Origin: a beta proteobacterium MWH-UniP1 | GTDB lineage: Bacteria; Pseudomonadota; Gammaproteobacteria; Burkholderiales; Burkholderiaceae_A | DNA length: 64,000 nt | Direction: 5' to 3' | Assembly (NCBI GenBank): GCA_036362785.1 | Contig: CP143625.1 | Span: 124,001-188,000, forward strand | In this document: piece after piece, positions 8,532-18,338 of the stretch | How positions within the stretch are numbered: the first letter of the stretch is position 1 | Layout: the number at the start of each line of letters is the position of its first letter | Made by a program: the position numbers and the translations under genes | Notes under the pieces: generated by a model | What the model saw: only the letters and a program-made list of their open reading frames with translations | The model's database searches: none | What the model was told of the DNA's origin: nothing

Positions 8532-9311
8532 ATGACTATTTCTCGCGATCAAAGTGCGATACCTGCAGTTTTAGTGGAGCGGGTGTCGAAAACCTATAGC
8601 CGACAGCGCGGCACCGTTGACGCACTAAAAGGCGTGAGCCTGCGTATTGAACAAGGAGAATTTGTGGGCCTGCTTGGGCCAAACGGCGCAGGCAAGACCA
8701 CCTTGATCCAAATTCTTGCGGGCCTGGTGCGAGCGACTCAGGGCCACGCCTCCATTTTGGGTTTTGATGTGGCCCGTGACTCGGTCATGGCGCGCCGCAG
8801 TCTAGGTGTGGTGCCGCAGGAACTGGTCTTTGATCCATTTTTTACGGTGCGCGAGACGCTTCGGATTCAGTCGGGTTATTTTGGTCTGTCGAACAATGAC
8901 GATTGGATTGATGAGTTGCTGCACAACCTTGGCCTGTCGGATAAGGCAGACGCCAATATGCGGGCCTTATCGGGCGGCATGAAGCGTCGTGTCTTGGTCG
9001 CCCAGGCCCTAGTCCATCGGCCACCTGTGATTGTGTTGGACGAACCCACTGCCGGAGTGGATGTGGAATTGCGGCAAAGTCTGTGGGCCTTTATTCGCCG
9101 GCTGAACCAAGAAGGCCATACGGTCATGCTGACCACCCACTATCTGGAAGAGGCCGAGTCTCTCTGCGAGCGGGTGATTTTGTTGAAATCCGGCACGATT
9201 TTGGCCGATCAGCGGACCGAGGCCCTGCTGCAGCATCCCGAGGAAAGCCTGGAGACCGCCTTTTTACGCATGCTCCGGCAGCCCGATCCACCGCCCGCGC
9301 CGCTACAATAG
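8532..9311 (+). CDS. ABC transporter ATP-binding protein (ABC-2/YadG-like)
   Basis: A 259-residue ABC ATPase with Walker A GPNGAGKTT, Q-loop VVPQELVFDP, signature LSGGMKRRVLVAQA, Walker B VIVLDEPTAGVD and switch His in MLTTHYLEE. The sequence type is that of ABC-2 exporters such as YadG, which normally pair with a YadH-like permease encoded directly downstream. Here the next gene (BolA, start 9317) begins five bases after the stop, so no permease is present. The ATPase either works with a permease encoded elsewhere or has lost its partner. Confidence 0.9.
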   Translation: MTISRDQSAIPAVLVERVSKTYSRQRGTVDALKGVSLRIEQGEFVGLLGPNGAGKTTLIQILAGLVRATQGHASILGFDVARDSVMARRSLGVVPQELVFDPFFTVRETLRIQSGYFGLSNNDDWIDELLHNLGLSDKADANMRALSGGMKRRVLVAQALVHRPPVIVLDEPTAGVDVELRQSLWAFIRRLNQEGHTVMLTTHYLEEAESLCERVILLKSGTILADQRTEALLQHPEESLETAFLRMLRQPDPPPAPLQ

Positions 9312-9316
9312 CGGCC

Positions 9317-9559
9317 ATGGTGACCCCTGAAAACATTCAAAGCTATATCGCTGCCGGCCTAGCCTGCGAGCACCTGCACGTGGATGGCGATGGCCATCAC
9401 TTCGAGGCCGTGATCGTGAGTGCCGCCTTTGAGGGCAAACGGCCCATTGCGCGACACCAGATGGTCTATGCCGTGTTGGGGGACCGCATGAAGGCTGAAA
9501 TTCATGCGCTTTCCATGAAAACCTTGACCCCTGCCGAATGGGAACAGCGCGCCTCTTAA
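9317..9559 (+). CDS. ibaG: BolA/IbaG family protein
   Basis: An 80-residue BolA-family protein (HLHVDGDGHHFEAVIVSAAF; GDRMKAEIHALSMKT), the class-II KH-like fold with the conserved His and the ALS-K segment. BolA proteins bind monothiol glutaredoxins through shared Fe-S clusters; a monothiol glutaredoxin is encoded at 26615. IbaG is typically encoded beside mla and murA genes, as here. The start at 9317 is five bases after the ABC ATPase stop. Longer in-frame readings upstream overlap that gene and are not used. Confidence 0.88.
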   Translation: MVTPENIQSYIAAGLACEHLHVDGDGHHFEAVIVSAAFEGKRPIARHQMVYAVLGDRMKAEIHALSMKTLTPAEWEQRAS

Positions 9560-9610
9560 TCGCAAGTCGACAGCATTGGTCGGCAATGGTCTGACCAGAA
9601 AATTTTCAAT

Positions 9611-10891
9611 ATGGATCGTTTCAAAATTACAGGCGGCTCGCCACTACACGGCGAGGTCGTTATCTCGGGCGCGAAAAACGCAGCCCTGCCAATTCTCTGC
9701 GCCTCGATCTTGAGTGCCGAGCCGTTGATCTTGGCCAATGTGCCGGGCCTGCGGGATGTCAACACCATGAAAAAGCTGTTGGCACAAATGGGCACACGTA
9801 TCGATGTGGTGCGCTCCCAGGCCGATGGCCAAGAGCAGATCAGTCTGACTTCAGATGCCATGACACATCTGCAGGCGCCTTACGAGCTAGTCAAAACCAT
9901 GCGGGCCTCGGTCTTGGTCTTGGGGCCTATGTTGGCAAGGTTTGGGGAAGCCTTGGTCAGTCTTCCCGGTGGCTGTGCCATTGGTCAGCGGCCTGTGGAT
10001 CAACACATCAAAGGCCTGGCGGCCATGGGTGCCGAGATTCAGATTGAACATGGCTACATCAAGGCCCAGGCCAAGCGGCTGCGTGGCGCACGCATCGTGA
10101 CCGACATGGTTACGGTCACGGGCACAGAAAATCTGATGATGGCGGCCACCCTTGCTGAAGGTACGACGGTGATTGATAACGCAGCACGCGAACCCGAAGT
10201 CGTGGATTTGGCCAACTGCTTAATTAAGATGGGCGCCCACATTGAGGGCGCAGGCACGGATCGCATTGTGATTCATGGTGTCGAGCAGTTGCATGGTGCC
10301 AATCATGCGGTCATGCCCGATCGCATTGAGGCGGGAACATTTTTATGTGCGGTGGCCGCTGCCGGCGGTGAGCTGATGGTGCATCATGCCCGTGCGGATA
10401 TTCTGGGCGCCACTCTGGATAAACTGCGTGAGACCGGCGTCACCATGATTGAGTCTGACGCGGGCATTCATATCAAATCGAACGGCCGGCCCAAGGCATT
10501 TAATTTTCGGACGGCGCCATTTCCTGGCCTGGCCACTGACATGCAGGCCCAGTTGATGGCGGTGGCCACCATTGCGCAGGGCACCTCCATCATTACGGAA
10601 ACCATTTTTGAAAATCGTTTCATGCATGTCCAAGAGATGCGGCGGCTCGGTGCCCAGATCGAAGTCGATGGCCACACTGCTGTGGTGAAGGGTGTGGCGC
10701 AATTGTCGGGCGCCCGTGTGATGGCCACCGATCTGCGCGCGTCGGCAGGCCTGGTCATTGCTGGGTTGGTGGCCCAGGGGGAAACCGAGATCGACCGCAT
10801 TTATCATCTTGATCGTGGCTACGACCGCATGGAAGAAAAACTCCGCGCTATTGGCGCCAACGTTGTTCGAGTGAGCGAACCCCAATCATGA
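9611..10891 (+). CDS. murA: UDP-N-acetylglucosamine 1-carboxyvinyltransferase
   Basis: A 426-residue enzyme catalysing enolpyruvyl transfer from PEP to UDP-GlcNAc, the first committed step of peptidoglycan synthesis in the cytosol. The active-site cysteine, target of fosfomycin, is seen in [14 protein letters not shown] at about residue 122. The N-terminal [20 protein letters not shown] and C-terminal [19 protein letters not shown] are typical of EPSP-synthase family members. The stop overlaps the hisG start by four bases, so cell-wall and histidine genes are co-transcribed. Confidence 0.97.
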   Translation: MDRFKITGGSPLHGEVVISGAKNAALPILCASILSAEPLILANVPGLRDVNTMKKLLAQMGTRIDVVRSQADGQEQISLTSDAMTHLQAPYELVKTMRASVLVLGPMLARFGEALVSLPGGCAIGQRPVDQHIKGLAAMGAEIQIEHGYIKAQAKRLRGARIVTDMVTVTGTENLMMAATLAEGTTVIDNAAREPEVVDLANCLIKMGAHIEGAGTDRIVIHGVEQLHGANHAVMPDRIEAGTFLCAVAAAGGELMVHHARADILGATLDKLRETGVTMIESDAGIHIKSNGRPKAFNFRTAPFPGLATDMQAQLMAVATIAQGTSIITETIFENRFMHVQEMRRLGAQIEVDGHTAVVKGVAQLSGARVMATDLRASAGLVIAGLVAQGETEIDRIYHLDRGYDRMEEKLRAIGANVVRVSEPQS

Positions 10892-11529
10892 TGACATTTG
10901 CCTTATCGAAAGGCCGAATCTTTGAAGAGGCCCTGCCGCTTTTAAAGTCGGTCGGCATCATTCCGTCCGAGTCGCCCGAGTCATCGCGCAAATTAATTCT
11001 TGGCACGAACCGGCCAGATCTGCGTTTGTTAATTGTGCGTGCGAGCGATGTGCCCACCTATGTGCAGTATGGCGCTGCCGATATGGGCATTGCCGGTGCC
11101 GATGTGTTGGCCGAGCAGGGCAGCGAAGGCTTGGTGCAGCCGGTAGATCTGGGTATTGGTAAGTGCCGCATGAGTGTGGCGGTGCCAGTTGGTCTGGACT
11201 ATGAACGCTTAGCCACACGCGGCGCACGGCTTCGTGTGGCCACCAAATATGTCAACACGGCACGCACCCACTTTGCGGCCAAGGGGGTGCATGTTGATCT
11301 CATTAAACTCTACGGCTCAATGGAGTTGGCCCCATTGGTAGGGCTCGCCGATGTGATTGTCGACTTGGTGTCCACCGGCGGCACACTCAAGGCCAATGGG
11401 CTCAAAGAAGTTGAAAAAATTGCCGATGTATCGGCCCGACTGATTGTGAATCAAGCCGCACTTAAGACCCGTCCAGAAGCCCTGCGTCCATTTATGGAAA
11501 CCTTTGCCCAGGCAGCGGGTCAGAAATAA
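10888..11529 (+). CDS. hisG: ATP phosphoribosyltransferase, short catalytic form
   Basis: A 213-residue HisG that condenses ATP with PRPP in the first step of histidine synthesis. Key segments are [25 protein letters not shown] and [18 protein letters not shown]. It lacks the C-terminal regulatory domain of the long form; family knowledge says short HisG works as a hetero-octamer with HisZ, which is not in this window. It overlaps murA by four bases. Confidence 0.95.
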   Translation: MMTFALSKGRIFEEALPLLKSVGIIPSESPESSRKLILGTNRPDLRLLIVRASDVPTYVQYGAADMGIAGADVLAEQGSEGLVQPVDLGIGKCRMSVAVPVGLDYERLATRGARLRVATKYVNTARTHFAAKGVHVDLIKLYGSMELAPLVGLADVIVDLVSTGGTLKANGLKEVEKIADVSARLIVNQAALKTRPEALRPFMETFAQAAGQK

Positions 11530-11533
11530 AGCT

Positions 11534-12847
11534 ATGGATTCTTCCGTCAAGATCACCCGATTAAGTTCTTCTCAGCCTGATTTCCAGTCGGTCCTCGGCC
11601 GGCTGTTGAAGTTTGATGCTGCCCAGGATGACGCGATTTCCAAAACCGTGAAATCCATCATTGCGGACATTCGTGGCCGTGGCGATCAGGCCCTGCTGGA
11701 ATACACATCCCGTTTCGATGGCGTGTCCGCGGCAAGTGTTGCAGATTTGGAAATCTCGAAATCAGAATTGCAGCAGGCGCTCGATAGCCTGCCGGCTGAG
11801 CAGCGTACAGCGCTGGCGGAAGCCGCCAAACGCATTCGTGAATTTCACGAATTACAAAAGCAGCCGTCTTGGACCCATACCGATGCCGCTGGCAACCGGC
11901 TGGGCCAGCGCATCAGCGCGGTGGATCGCGCAGGGCTCTATGTGCCTGGTGGCAAGGCGGCTTATCCGTCTTCTGTACTGATGAATGCAATCCCAGCCAA
12001 GGTTGCTGGTGTTGCAGAAGTCATCATGGTGGTGCCCACACCTCAAGGCACGCGCAATCAGCTGGTCTTGGCCGCCGCCTGTCTGGCGGGAGTCGACCGT
12101 GTCTTCACCATTGGGGGCGCCCAGGCAGTTGCAGCATTGGCCTACGGCACGCAGACCATTCCATGCGTGGACAAAATCGTTGGTCCTGGCAATGCCTATG
12201 TGGCAGAGGCCAAGCGCCAGGTCTTTGGTCAGGTGGGCATCGATATGATTGCGGGCCCATCGGAAATTCTGGTGATTTGTGATGGCAAGACACCAGCCGA
12301 CTGGGTTGCGATGGATTTGTTTTCTCAGGCCGAGCACGACGAGATGGCCCAATCCATTTTGCTTACCCAAGACGCCGCCTACATCGATGCCGTGCAGGCC
12401 TCGATTGATCGCTTGATTGCAGACATGCCACGTAAAGATGTCATTCGTGTGTCGCTTGAAAATCGTGGCGCACTCATTCATGTCAAAGATTTGGACGAAG
12501 CCTGTGAGATTGCGTCGAGCATTGCCGCAGAACACTTGGAAATCTCAACTGACAATCCAGAACATTGGGCACAGAAGATTCGTCACGCAGGCGCCATGTT
12601 CTTGGGCCGCTATGCTTCTGAATCTTTGGGTGACTATTGCGCTGGGCCCAATCACGTACTGCCCACCATGCGCACGGCGCGCTTCTCGTCACCGCTGGGT
12701 GTTTACGACTTTCAAAAGCGCACCAGCATGATTGAGATTAGCGAGTCGGGTGCCCAGTCTCTCGGTCAGGTCGCGTCCACTCTGGCCCACGGCGAATACC
12801 TGACGGCCCATGCGCGTGCTGCTGAGCTTCGGCTGAAATCGAAGTAA
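11534..12847 (+). CDS. hisD: Histidinol dehydrogenase
   Basis: A 437-residue enzyme that oxidises histidinol to histidine in two NAD-dependent steps. Recognised by [45 protein letters not shown] and [17 protein letters not shown], which carry the Zn-binding and catalytic residues. The ATG at 11534 lies four bases after the hisG stop and is preferred to an in-frame ATG inside hisG. It is the last plus-strand gene before the inverted hisC. Confidence 0.96.
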   Translation: MDSSVKITRLSSSQPDFQSVLGRLLKFDAAQDDAISKTVKSIIADIRGRGDQALLEYTSRFDGVSAASVADLEISKSELQQALDSLPAEQRTALAEAAKRIREFHELQKQPSWTHTDAAGNRLGQRISAVDRAGLYVPGGKAAYPSSVLMNAIPAKVAGVAEVIMVVPTPQGTRNQLVLAAACLAGVDRVFTIGGAQAVAALAYGTQTIPCVDKIVGPGNAYVAEAKRQVFGQVGIDMIAGPSEILVICDGKTPADWVAMDLFSQAEHDEMAQSILLTQDAAYIDAVQASIDRLIADMPRKDVIRVSLENRGALIHVKDLDEACEIASSIAAEHLEISTDNPEHWAQKIRHAGAMFLGRYASESLGDYCAGPNHVLPTMRTARFSSPLGVYDFQKRTSMIEISESGAQSLGQVASTLAHGEYLTAHARAAELRLKSK

Positions 12848-12945
12848 AAAAACACGAGGGGAGAACGTCCGGGATTCGGCCCGATGAGCGTGGTGTTTTC
12901 GCGAAGAGGGCGAAACCCGACGGTAGGCCCCGAGCCCAGTAATTC
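12848..12945. terminator. Structured convergent intergenic region between hisD and hisC
   Basis: Ninety-eight bases between two convergent genes contain several stems: AAAACAC (from about 12848) with GTGTTTT near 12893-12899 enclosing CGGG/CCCG around ATTCGG, and TTTCGC with GCGAAA (about 12897-12915). This fits a bidirectional transcription stop, but the density of nested stems and the conserved-looking CGAAAC and GATGAG pieces are more than a simple terminator needs. I cannot match it to a known RNA family. Confidence 0.45.
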
Positions 12946-14001
12946 CTAAGTTAAGTCTTTCAGCGCTGCCAGAAGCGCCGCCACCTGAGCATCGGTCCCC
13001 ACCGTAATCCGCAGATACTGATCAATCCGCGGCTTTGCAAAGTGCCGCACCAAGATCTTGCGCTCACGCAGTGCCTGCGCCAAGGCTGCCCCTTCGTGCT
13101 TCGGGTGTCTGGCAAAGACAAAGTTCGCCTGCGATGGAATCACCTCGAAGCCAAGCGCCGTTAGCCCCTGTGTCATACGCTCACGTGATGCGATGACTTT
13201 GGCCGAGTTGTCTTCAAACCAGGCCCGGTCATCCATCGACGCGGCTGCCGCCGCCTGTGCCACCCGATCCAGAGGGTAGGAGTTAAAGCTATTTTTGATC
13301 CGATTCAGTGCATCGAGCAGGGTTGGCTGGCCGATTGCAAAGCCAACACGTAATCCGGCGAGTGCGCGTGATTTCGAAAATGACTGCGTGACCAGCAGAT
13401 TCGAATACTTAAGTGTGAGCGGCACGCAAGACTGCGCGCCAAAATCCACATAGGCCTCGTCGACCACCACCATGGTGTTGGGCCGTGATGCGACAAAGGC
13501 GTCGATCACATCGCGTGGCAGGCTACGGCCAGTAGGCGCATTGGGGTTGGGGAAGATCACCGCACCGGCATTCGCTGGAACTTTGGCGAGATCGAGCGAA
13601 AAATCTGACTCCAGGGACAATAACTCGTAGCGTAGGCCATAAAGACCACAGTAGGTGGGGTAAAAGGAATAGGTGATGTCAGGAAAGACCAGTGGCCCCG
13701 GCTGATCCAGCAGCCCCTGGAACACAAAGGCCAAGACTTCGTCTGAGCCATTGCCGACAAATACATGGTTGGTGGGCACCTGCCAGAACCGGCCAATTGC
13801 TTCGCACAGGCCCTGAGATTCTGGGTCGGGATAAAGCCGCAGGGCGTCAGCGGGCACGGCCTGGGCTGCCGCAAAGGCCTTGGCCGAGGGCGGGTATGGG
13901 TTTTCGTTGGTGTTAAGTTTGATGAGCCCTTCGATTTTGGGCTGCTCACCCGGCGTGTAAGGGGTCAGCCGGCGGACCACGGAACTCCAGAATGCACTCA
14001 T
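12946..14001 (-). CDS. hisC: Histidinol-phosphate aminotransferase
   Basis: A 351-residue PLP enzyme (fold type I) converting imidazole-acetol phosphate to histidinol phosphate. It shows [52 protein letters not shown] and the PLP-lysine motif [17 protein letters not shown]. It is on the minus strand inside an otherwise plus-strand his cluster: convergent with hisD and divergent from hisB, with only 34 bases to hisB. The usual betaproteobacterial order has hisC collinear between hisD and hisB, so a local inversion is likely. Confidence 0.95.
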   Translation of the reverse strand: MSAFWSSVVRRLTPYTPGEQPKIEGLIKLNTNENPYPPSAKAFAAAQAVPADALRLYPDPESQGLCEAIGRFWQVPTNHVFVGNGSDEVLAFVFQGLLDQPGPLVFPDITYSFYPTYCGLYGLRYELLSLESDFSLDLAKVPANAGAVIFPNPNAPTGRSLPRDVIDAFVASRPNTMVVVDEAYVDFGAQSCVPLTLKYSNLLVTQSFSKSRALAGLRVGFAIGQPTLLDALNRIKNSFNSYPLDRVAQAAAAASMDDRAWFEDNSAKVIASRERMTQGLTALGFEVIPSQANFVFARHPKHEGAALAQALRERKILVRHFAKPRIDQYLRITVGTDAQVAALLAALKDLT

Positions 14002-14035
14002 GGCACGAATGTATCATTGAGCCAAAGGAGCCGTC

Positions 14036-14626
14036 ATGAGAACTGCCGAAGTCAGCCGAGATACCGCCGAGACCCAGATTCGGGTGTCGATCAATCTAGA
14101 TGGAACGGGCAATCGCAGCCTGAATTCCGGCCTGCCCTTTTTGGATCACATGCTCGATCAAATCGCGCGCCACGGCCTTATTGATTTGGATGTCCAGGCC
14201 AAGGGCGATCTTGAGATCGACGCCCACCACACCGTTGAAGACTTGGGGATCACGCTGGGCCAGGCTTTTGCCAAGGCCATTGGCGATAAGCGCGGTATTC
14301 GTCGTTACGGCCATAGCTATGTGCCGCTCGATGAGGCGCTCTCGCGCGTGGTCGTGGATTTGTCCGGCCGGCCGGGTCTGGAGTTCGGCGTTCAGTGGAA
14401 ACGCAGCATGGTGGGCCAGTTCGATCTGGATCTTATTCATGAGTTTTTTCAGGGCTTTGTGAATCACGCCCTGGTCACACTCCACATTGACAACTTAAAG
14501 GGTGACAACGCCCACCACCAGTGCGAGACGATTTTCAAAGCATTTGCTCGGGCGTTGCGCATGGCCGTGGAAGTGGATCCGCGGTTATCGTCTGACGTGA
14601 TTCCCTCGACCAAGGGGTCGCTCTGA
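14036..14626 (+). CDS. hisB: Imidazoleglycerol-phosphate dehydratase
   Basis: A 196-residue monofunctional HisB that dehydrates imidazole glycerol phosphate. The two metal-binding signatures are seen: [15 protein letters not shown] and [14 protein letters not shown] in the first half, then [20 protein letters not shown] in the second. There is no phosphatase domain, so histidinol-phosphate phosphatase must be separate. AAAGGAG at about 14024-14030 gives a good ribosome-binding site. The gene starts a plus-strand run hisB-H-A-F-I-E. Confidence 0.96.
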   Translation: MRTAEVSRDTAETQIRVSINLDGTGNRSLNSGLPFLDHMLDQIARHGLIDLDVQAKGDLEIDAHHTVEDLGITLGQAFAKAIGDKRGIRRYGHSYVPLDEALSRVVVDLSGRPGLEFGVQWKRSMVGQFDLDLIHEFFQGFVNHALVTLHIDNLKGDNAHHQCETIFKAFARALRMAVEVDPRLSSDVIPSTKGSL

Positions 14627-15262
14627 TTGATCGCGATCGTTGACTACGGCTCGGGAAATCTTCGAAGCGTCCTGAGGGCCTTTCACGCAGTAGCCCCCAA
14701 TGCCGATGTGCAGATCGTCTCGGACCCACAGGCGGTCTTGCGTGCCGAGCGGGTGGTCTTCCCCGGCCAGGGCGCTATGCCAGATTGCATGGCAAGTCTG
14801 GCCCGCTCTGGGCTAAAGGAAGCCATTATTGAAGCCTGCCGCAGCAAACCCTTTTTTGGTATCTGTGTCGGTGAGCAGATGCTCTTTGATCACAGCGAAG
14901 AGGGGAACACGGCAGGACTCGCCGTCATGCCGGGCGATGTTGTGAAATTTACGCCAGACCGTGGCGCACGCGATGCAGCAGGTGCCCCACTGAAAGTCCC
15001 CCACATGGGCTGGAACGAAGTCCATTGGCGATGGAACCATCCAGTAACCGCAGGGCTACCCACTGGCGGCTGGTTTTACTTTGTACACAGTTTTCATGCC
15101 GAACCCCGCAATCCCGAGCATGTTTTGGGTGAAAGTGAGTATGGAATACGCTTTACCTGTGCTGTAGCGAGAGATAACATCGTTGCAACGCAGTTTCACC
15201 CGGAAAAAAGTGCTGCTGCCGGGCTGAAACTTTTGTCGAATTTTGTCACTTGGAAACCGTAA
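14627..15262 (+). CDS. hisH: Imidazole glycerol phosphate synthase, glutaminase subunit
   Basis: A 211-residue class-I glutamine amidotransferase that supplies ammonia to HisF. The nucleophile lies in FFGICVGEQMLF, and the partner His/Glu in QFHPEKSAAAG. The best start is a TTG at 14627 that follows the hisB TGA with no gap, reading into IAIVDYGSGNLRSV, the normal N-terminus of HisH. Translation therefore likely depends on ribosomes terminating at hisB. Confidence 0.94.
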   Translation: MIAIVDYGSGNLRSVLRAFHAVAPNADVQIVSDPQAVLRAERVVFPGQGAMPDCMASLARSGLKEAIIEACRSKPFFGICVGEQMLFDHSEEGNTAGLAVMPGDVVKFTPDRGARDAAGAPLKVPHMGWNEVHWRWNHPVTAGLPTGGWFYFVHSFHAEPRNPEHVLGESEYGIRFTCAVARDNIVATQFHPEKSAAAGLKLLSNFVTWKP

Positions 15263-15281
15263 CTTTTTATAGCCCAGCCTT

Positions 15282-16031
15282 ATGCTGTTGATTCCCGCGA
15301 TTGATCTTAAAGATGGCCAGTGTGTTCGCTTAAAGCAGGGTGACCTGCAAGACGCGACCGTGTTTTCTGATAAACCAGGTGACATGGCCGCCCATTGGAA
15401 AAAACTCGGGGCCCGCCGTCTGCATGTGGTCGACCTAAATGGCGCGATCGCAGGCCGTGTGAAAAACGAAGCGGCGATTAAAGCCATCATCAAATCCGCT
15501 GGTGACGATATGCCGGTTCAAATTGGCGGCGGCATTCGCGACTTAGACACGATTGAGCGCATGCTGGATGACGGCGCAAGTTATGTGGTGATTGGTACAG
15601 CGGCTGTGAAAAACCCTGGCCTACTGCAAGACGCCTGTGTGGCCTTCCCTGGTCACATCATCGTGTCGATCGATGCCAAAGATGGAAAGGTGGCAACCGA
15701 TGGCTGGAGCAAACTCTCGGGTCACGAAGTGATTGATCTGGCCCAAAAGTTTGAAGACTATGGCGTTGAATCAATTCTTTACACCGACATTGGCCGCGAC
15801 GGCATGCTCACCGGCGTGAATCTGGAAGCCACCTTAAAGCTGGCTCAGAGCATCTCCATTCCTGTGATTGCCAGCGGTGGCATTGCCAGCATGAAAGACA
15901 TTGATGCCCTGTGTGGTGTTGAATCCGAGGGTGTCACGGCTGCGATTCTTGGCCGTTCGCTGTACGAAGGTCATATCGATTTTCAAAAGGCGCAAAAGCG
16001 CGCTGATGAGCTGTCTGCGAAAGCCAAATAA
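15282..16031 (+). CDS. hisA: ProFAR isomerase
   Basis: A 249-residue (beta/alpha)8 barrel performing the Amadori rearrangement of ProFAR to PRFAR. Typical segments: [20 protein letters not shown] with the first catalytic Asp, [14 protein letters not shown], and [14 protein letters not shown] with the second. It lies 19 bases after hisH and ends exactly where hisF begins. Confidence 0.96.
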   Translation: MLLIPAIDLKDGQCVRLKQGDLQDATVFSDKPGDMAAHWKKLGARRLHVVDLNGAIAGRVKNEAAIKAIIKSAGDDMPVQIGGGIRDLDTIERMLDDGASYVVIGTAAVKNPGLLQDACVAFPGHIIVSIDAKDGKVATDGWSKLSGHEVIDLAQKFEDYGVESILYTDIGRDGMLTGVNLEATLKLAQSISIPVIASGGIASMKDIDALCGVESEGVTAAILGRSLYEGHIDFQKAQKRADELSAKAK

Positions 16032-16805
16032 TTGCTGGCCAAGCGCATCATTCCCTGCCTTGACGTCAACGCTGGTCGTGTGGTCAAGGGCGTGAACTTT
16101 GTCGATCTGCGAGACGCAGGCGACCCGGTGGAAATTGCCCGCCAGTACGATCAGCAGGGTGCAGACGAAGTCACGTTTTTGGATATCACAGCCTCTAGCG
16201 ATGCACGTGATTTGATTCTGCCGGTGATTGAAGCGGTGGCCGATCAGGTCTTTATTCCGCTTACGGTGGGTGGTGGTGTACGTACGGTCGAAGATGTGCG
16301 CCGACTGCTGAACGCCGGGGCGGACAAGATCAGCATCAACACCGCAGCGATTCAAAACCCAAATCTTGTGCGTGATTGCTCCGATAAATTTGGTGCTCAG
16401 TGCATTGTGGTGGCCATTGATGCCAAGCGTGTTGGCGATCACTGGGAAGTCTTTACCCATGGGGGCCGCAATCCTACGGGCTTAAACGCAGTGGACTGGG
16501 CCCGCCGTGTTGCCGAACTTGGCGCTGGGGAAATTCTGCTCACCAGCATGGACCGTGATGGCACAGGCCAGGGCTTTGATTTAGAGCTCACTCGGGCGGT
16601 TTCTCAGGCCGTCAACATTCCGGTCATTGCCAGTGGCGGCGTGGGCAGTCTTGATGACTTGGTCGATGGCGTGACCAAGGGGGCCGCTGATGCAGTGCTT
16701 GCCGCGTCGATTTTTCACTTTGGCCAGCACACGATCGGTGAGGCTAAGCGGTATATGGCCAGCAAGGGTGTCTGCGTGCGTGGCCTGCCTGAGCAAAGCG
16801 CGTGA
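16032..16805 (+). CDS. hisF: Imidazole glycerol phosphate synthase, cyclase subunit
   Basis: A 257-residue barrel paralogous to HisA that uses HisH-derived ammonia to make IGP and AICAR. It shows [30 protein letters not shown] and [15 protein letters not shown]. The start is a TTG at 16032 immediately after the hisA TAA. No ATG is available near the conserved N-terminus, so the TTG start is well supported. HisH, its obligate partner, has the same kind of abutting TTG start. Confidence 0.95.
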   Translation: MLAKRIIPCLDVNAGRVVKGVNFVDLRDAGDPVEIARQYDQQGADEVTFLDITASSDARDLILPVIEAVADQVFIPLTVGGGVRTVEDVRRLLNAGADKISINTAAIQNPNLVRDCSDKFGAQCIVVAIDAKRVGDHWEVFTHGGRNPTGLNAVDWARRVAELGAGEILLTSMDRDGTGQGFDLELTRAVSQAVNIPVIASGGVGSLDDLVDGVTKGAADAVLAASIFHFGQHTIGEAKRYMASKGVCVRGLPEQSA

Positions 16806-16809
16806 TGCC

Positions 16810-17223
16810 ATGACCACAGATTGGTTCGACCAAGTGAAGTGGGACGACCGCGGTCTGGTGACCGCAGTTGCCCAAGACGCCGCGTCTGGCCGGGTGCTGA
16901 TGGTGGCCTGGATGAATCGTGAATCACTCATTGAGACAGCCACGACCCATCGTGCCGTCTATTTTTCTCGCTCACGCAGCAGGCTCTGGCGCAAGGGTGA
17001 AGAGTCGGGCCATGTCCAACGCGTTAAAGAAATTCGTTTGGATTGTGACGCTGATGTGATCCTGCTGATGGTAGAGCAGGTAGGCGGCATTGCCTGCCAT
17101 ACCGGCCGTGAGTCGTGCATGTATCTGCGCTTAGACCAGGGCACGGATGGCCGGCTTGTCTGGCAGGCGGTCGATCCGGTGTTAAAAGACCCGGCGACCA
17201 TGTATGCCAACCCAAAGTCATAA
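16810..17223 (+). CDS. hisI: Phosphoribosyl-AMP cyclohydrolase
   Basis: A 137-residue zinc enzyme opening the purine ring of PR-AMP. Motifs: [30 protein letters not shown] and DCDADVILL, with Cys residues in [13 protein letters not shown] for Zn binding. It is separate from HisE, as usual in betaproteobacteria. The ATG at 16810, four bases after hisF, gives the standard N-terminus; an upstream in-frame reading lies inside hisF. Confidence 0.95.
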   Translation: MTTDWFDQVKWDDRGLVTAVAQDAASGRVLMVAWMNRESLIETATTHRAVYFSRSRSRLWRKGEESGHVQRVKEIRLDCDADVILLMVEQVGGIACHTGRESCMYLRLDQGTDGRLVWQAVDPVLKDPATMYANPKS

Positions 17224-17235
17224 AATCGGATCATC

Positions 17236-17625
17236 ATGCCCAATCAATCAAATGCTCAGCCCCAACAGCAGCCCGCCGATCGTGAGCTGCAAGACCCTGC
17301 CCATGTGTTGGCCCGGTTGGCCGATGTCATCGCCAGTCGCAAAGGCCTGGATCCATCGAGTTCATATGTGGCCCGGCTTTTGGCGGCGGCCCCGGATGCT
17401 GCGCTCAAAAAAATTGGGGAAGAGGCCGCTGAGGTCATCATGGCCGCCAAAGACGGCGTCGCTGAGCGCACGGTCAGCGAGATGGCCGATCTCTGGTTTC
17501 ACTGTCTGGTGGCCTTGGTGCAGGCGGGCCTTCGGCCCGAACAGGTCTTGGCTGAACTTGCCCGCCGGGAGGGCATCTCAGGCTTAGATGAAAAAGCGGC
17601 TCGCAAAGCCCAGTCAAAGTCCTGA
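17236..17625 (+). CDS. hisE: Phosphoribosyl-ATP pyrophosphatase
   Basis: A 129-residue all-helical MazG-like hydrolase removing pyrophosphate from PR-ATP. The metal-binding helix pair is seen in [17 protein letters not shown] and [12 protein letters not shown]. The N-terminal 25 residues are rich in Gln, Asn and Pro and look unstructured. It is the last his gene in the cluster and is followed by a HIT protein after 21 bases. Confidence 0.94.
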   Translation: MPNQSNAQPQQQPADRELQDPAHVLARLADVIASRKGLDPSSSYVARLLAAAPDAALKKIGEEAAEVIMAAKDGVAERTVSEMADLWFHCLVALVQAGLRPEQVLAELARREGISGLDEKAARKAQSKS

Positions 17626-17646
17626 CGTTTTAAAAGGATATTGAAG

Positions 17647-17997
17647 ATGTCGTTCGACTCGAACTGTATTTTTTGCAAGATCGCCCAGGGTCAGATCCCA
17701 GCCGACAAAGTCTATGAAGACGACGAGCTGCTCGCCTTTCGTGACATTCATCCCAAGGCCCCTCTGCATCTGCTCATCATTTCCAAAACCCACATTGAAT
17801 CGCTGCAGCAGGCCGATAGTTCGCACCAAGCCCTCTTGGGGAAAATGCTAGTGCTTGCTCCGCGACTTGCCGCGGAAAATGGGTCTCCCGATGGCTTTAA
17901 GACCGTGATTAATACCGGTCGAGTGGGCGGACAGGAGGTGTATCATCTTCACGTCCATGTTCTCGGCGGGCCGAACCCCGTTGGGATGAGGCTTTAA
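17647..17997 (+). CDS. HIT-family nucleotide hydrolase (HinT-like)
   Basis: A 116-residue histidine-triad protein: CIFCKIAQGQIPADKVYEDD at the start and the catalytic triad in YHLHVHVLGG near the C-terminus. HinT-type enzymes hydrolyse AMP from lysine or other amines in adenylated substrates. The ATG at 17647 is preferred over a TTG at 17641 because AAAAGGA about ten bases upstream suits it. The hisE-HIT-tatA order is standard in Burkholderiales. Confidence 0.92.
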   Translation: MSFDSNCIFCKIAQGQIPADKVYEDDELLAFRDIHPKAPLHLLIISKTHIESLQQADSSHQALLGKMLVLAPRLAAENGSPDGFKTVINTGRVGGQEVYHLHVHVLGGPNPVGMRL

Positions 17998-18019
17998 CCC
18001 CTAATTTTCGGAGACCGTG

Positions 18020-18241
18020 ATGGGTTCCTTCAGTGTCTGGCATTGGCTAATCGTTTTATTGATCATCTTGTTGGTGTTTGGCACCAAGAAACTGCGCAAT
18101 CTGGGATCGGATCTTGGCGGCGCCGTGAAGGGCTTTAAAGAAGGTATGAAAGAGGGCGGCACGTCAGCCGATGCCTCCGCCACGCAGAAGACCGAAGCCC
18201 CGACGATTGACGTCCAGGCCAAAGATAAGACTCCTCAATAA
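18020..18241 (+). CDS. tatA: TatA, twin-arginine translocase subunit
   Basis: A 73-residue protein: a short N-terminal transmembrane helix ([17 protein letters not shown]), the [21 protein letters not shown] hinge and amphipathic helix split across residues 20-40, and an acidic tail. TatA oligomerises to form the passage for folded proteins. The ATG at 18020 is used; a GTG immediately before it adds one residue. The probable client PetA (Rieske) is encoded close by. Confidence 0.95.
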   Translation: MGSFSVWHWLIVLLIILLVFGTKKLRNLGSDLGGAVKGFKEGMKEGGTSADASATQKTEAPTIDVQAKDKTPQ

Positions 18242-18338
18242 CGGCCGCGGCCCAGTCCATTGATGGCGGGCCTCGGACAACATCGTTTGGTGATTGGCGC
18301 CCGCTTGGCCGTCAATCCCCGTCTCGCGTTAGCGTCTC

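Noticed and set aside
10343..10885. Long minus-strand open frame opposite murA
   Set aside because: Antisense shadow of murA with no motif of its own.
11852..12535. Long minus-strand open frame opposite hisD
   Set aside because: Mirror frame of a conserved gene with strong codon bias; His/Cys-rich composition is typical of an antisense shadow.
12850..12875. Resemblance of GAGGGGAGAACGTCCGGG to the RNase P RNA core GAGGAAAGUCCGGG
   Set aside because: The match is short and the rest of the RNase P scaffold is absent in the 98-base gap.
12880..12920. Hammerhead-like pieces (GATGAG ... CGAAAC) between hisD and hisC
   Set aside because: The core would read CCGATGAG with the near-invariant U of CUGAUGA replaced by C, and the intervening bases do not form a proper stem II. 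Too weak to call a ribozyme.
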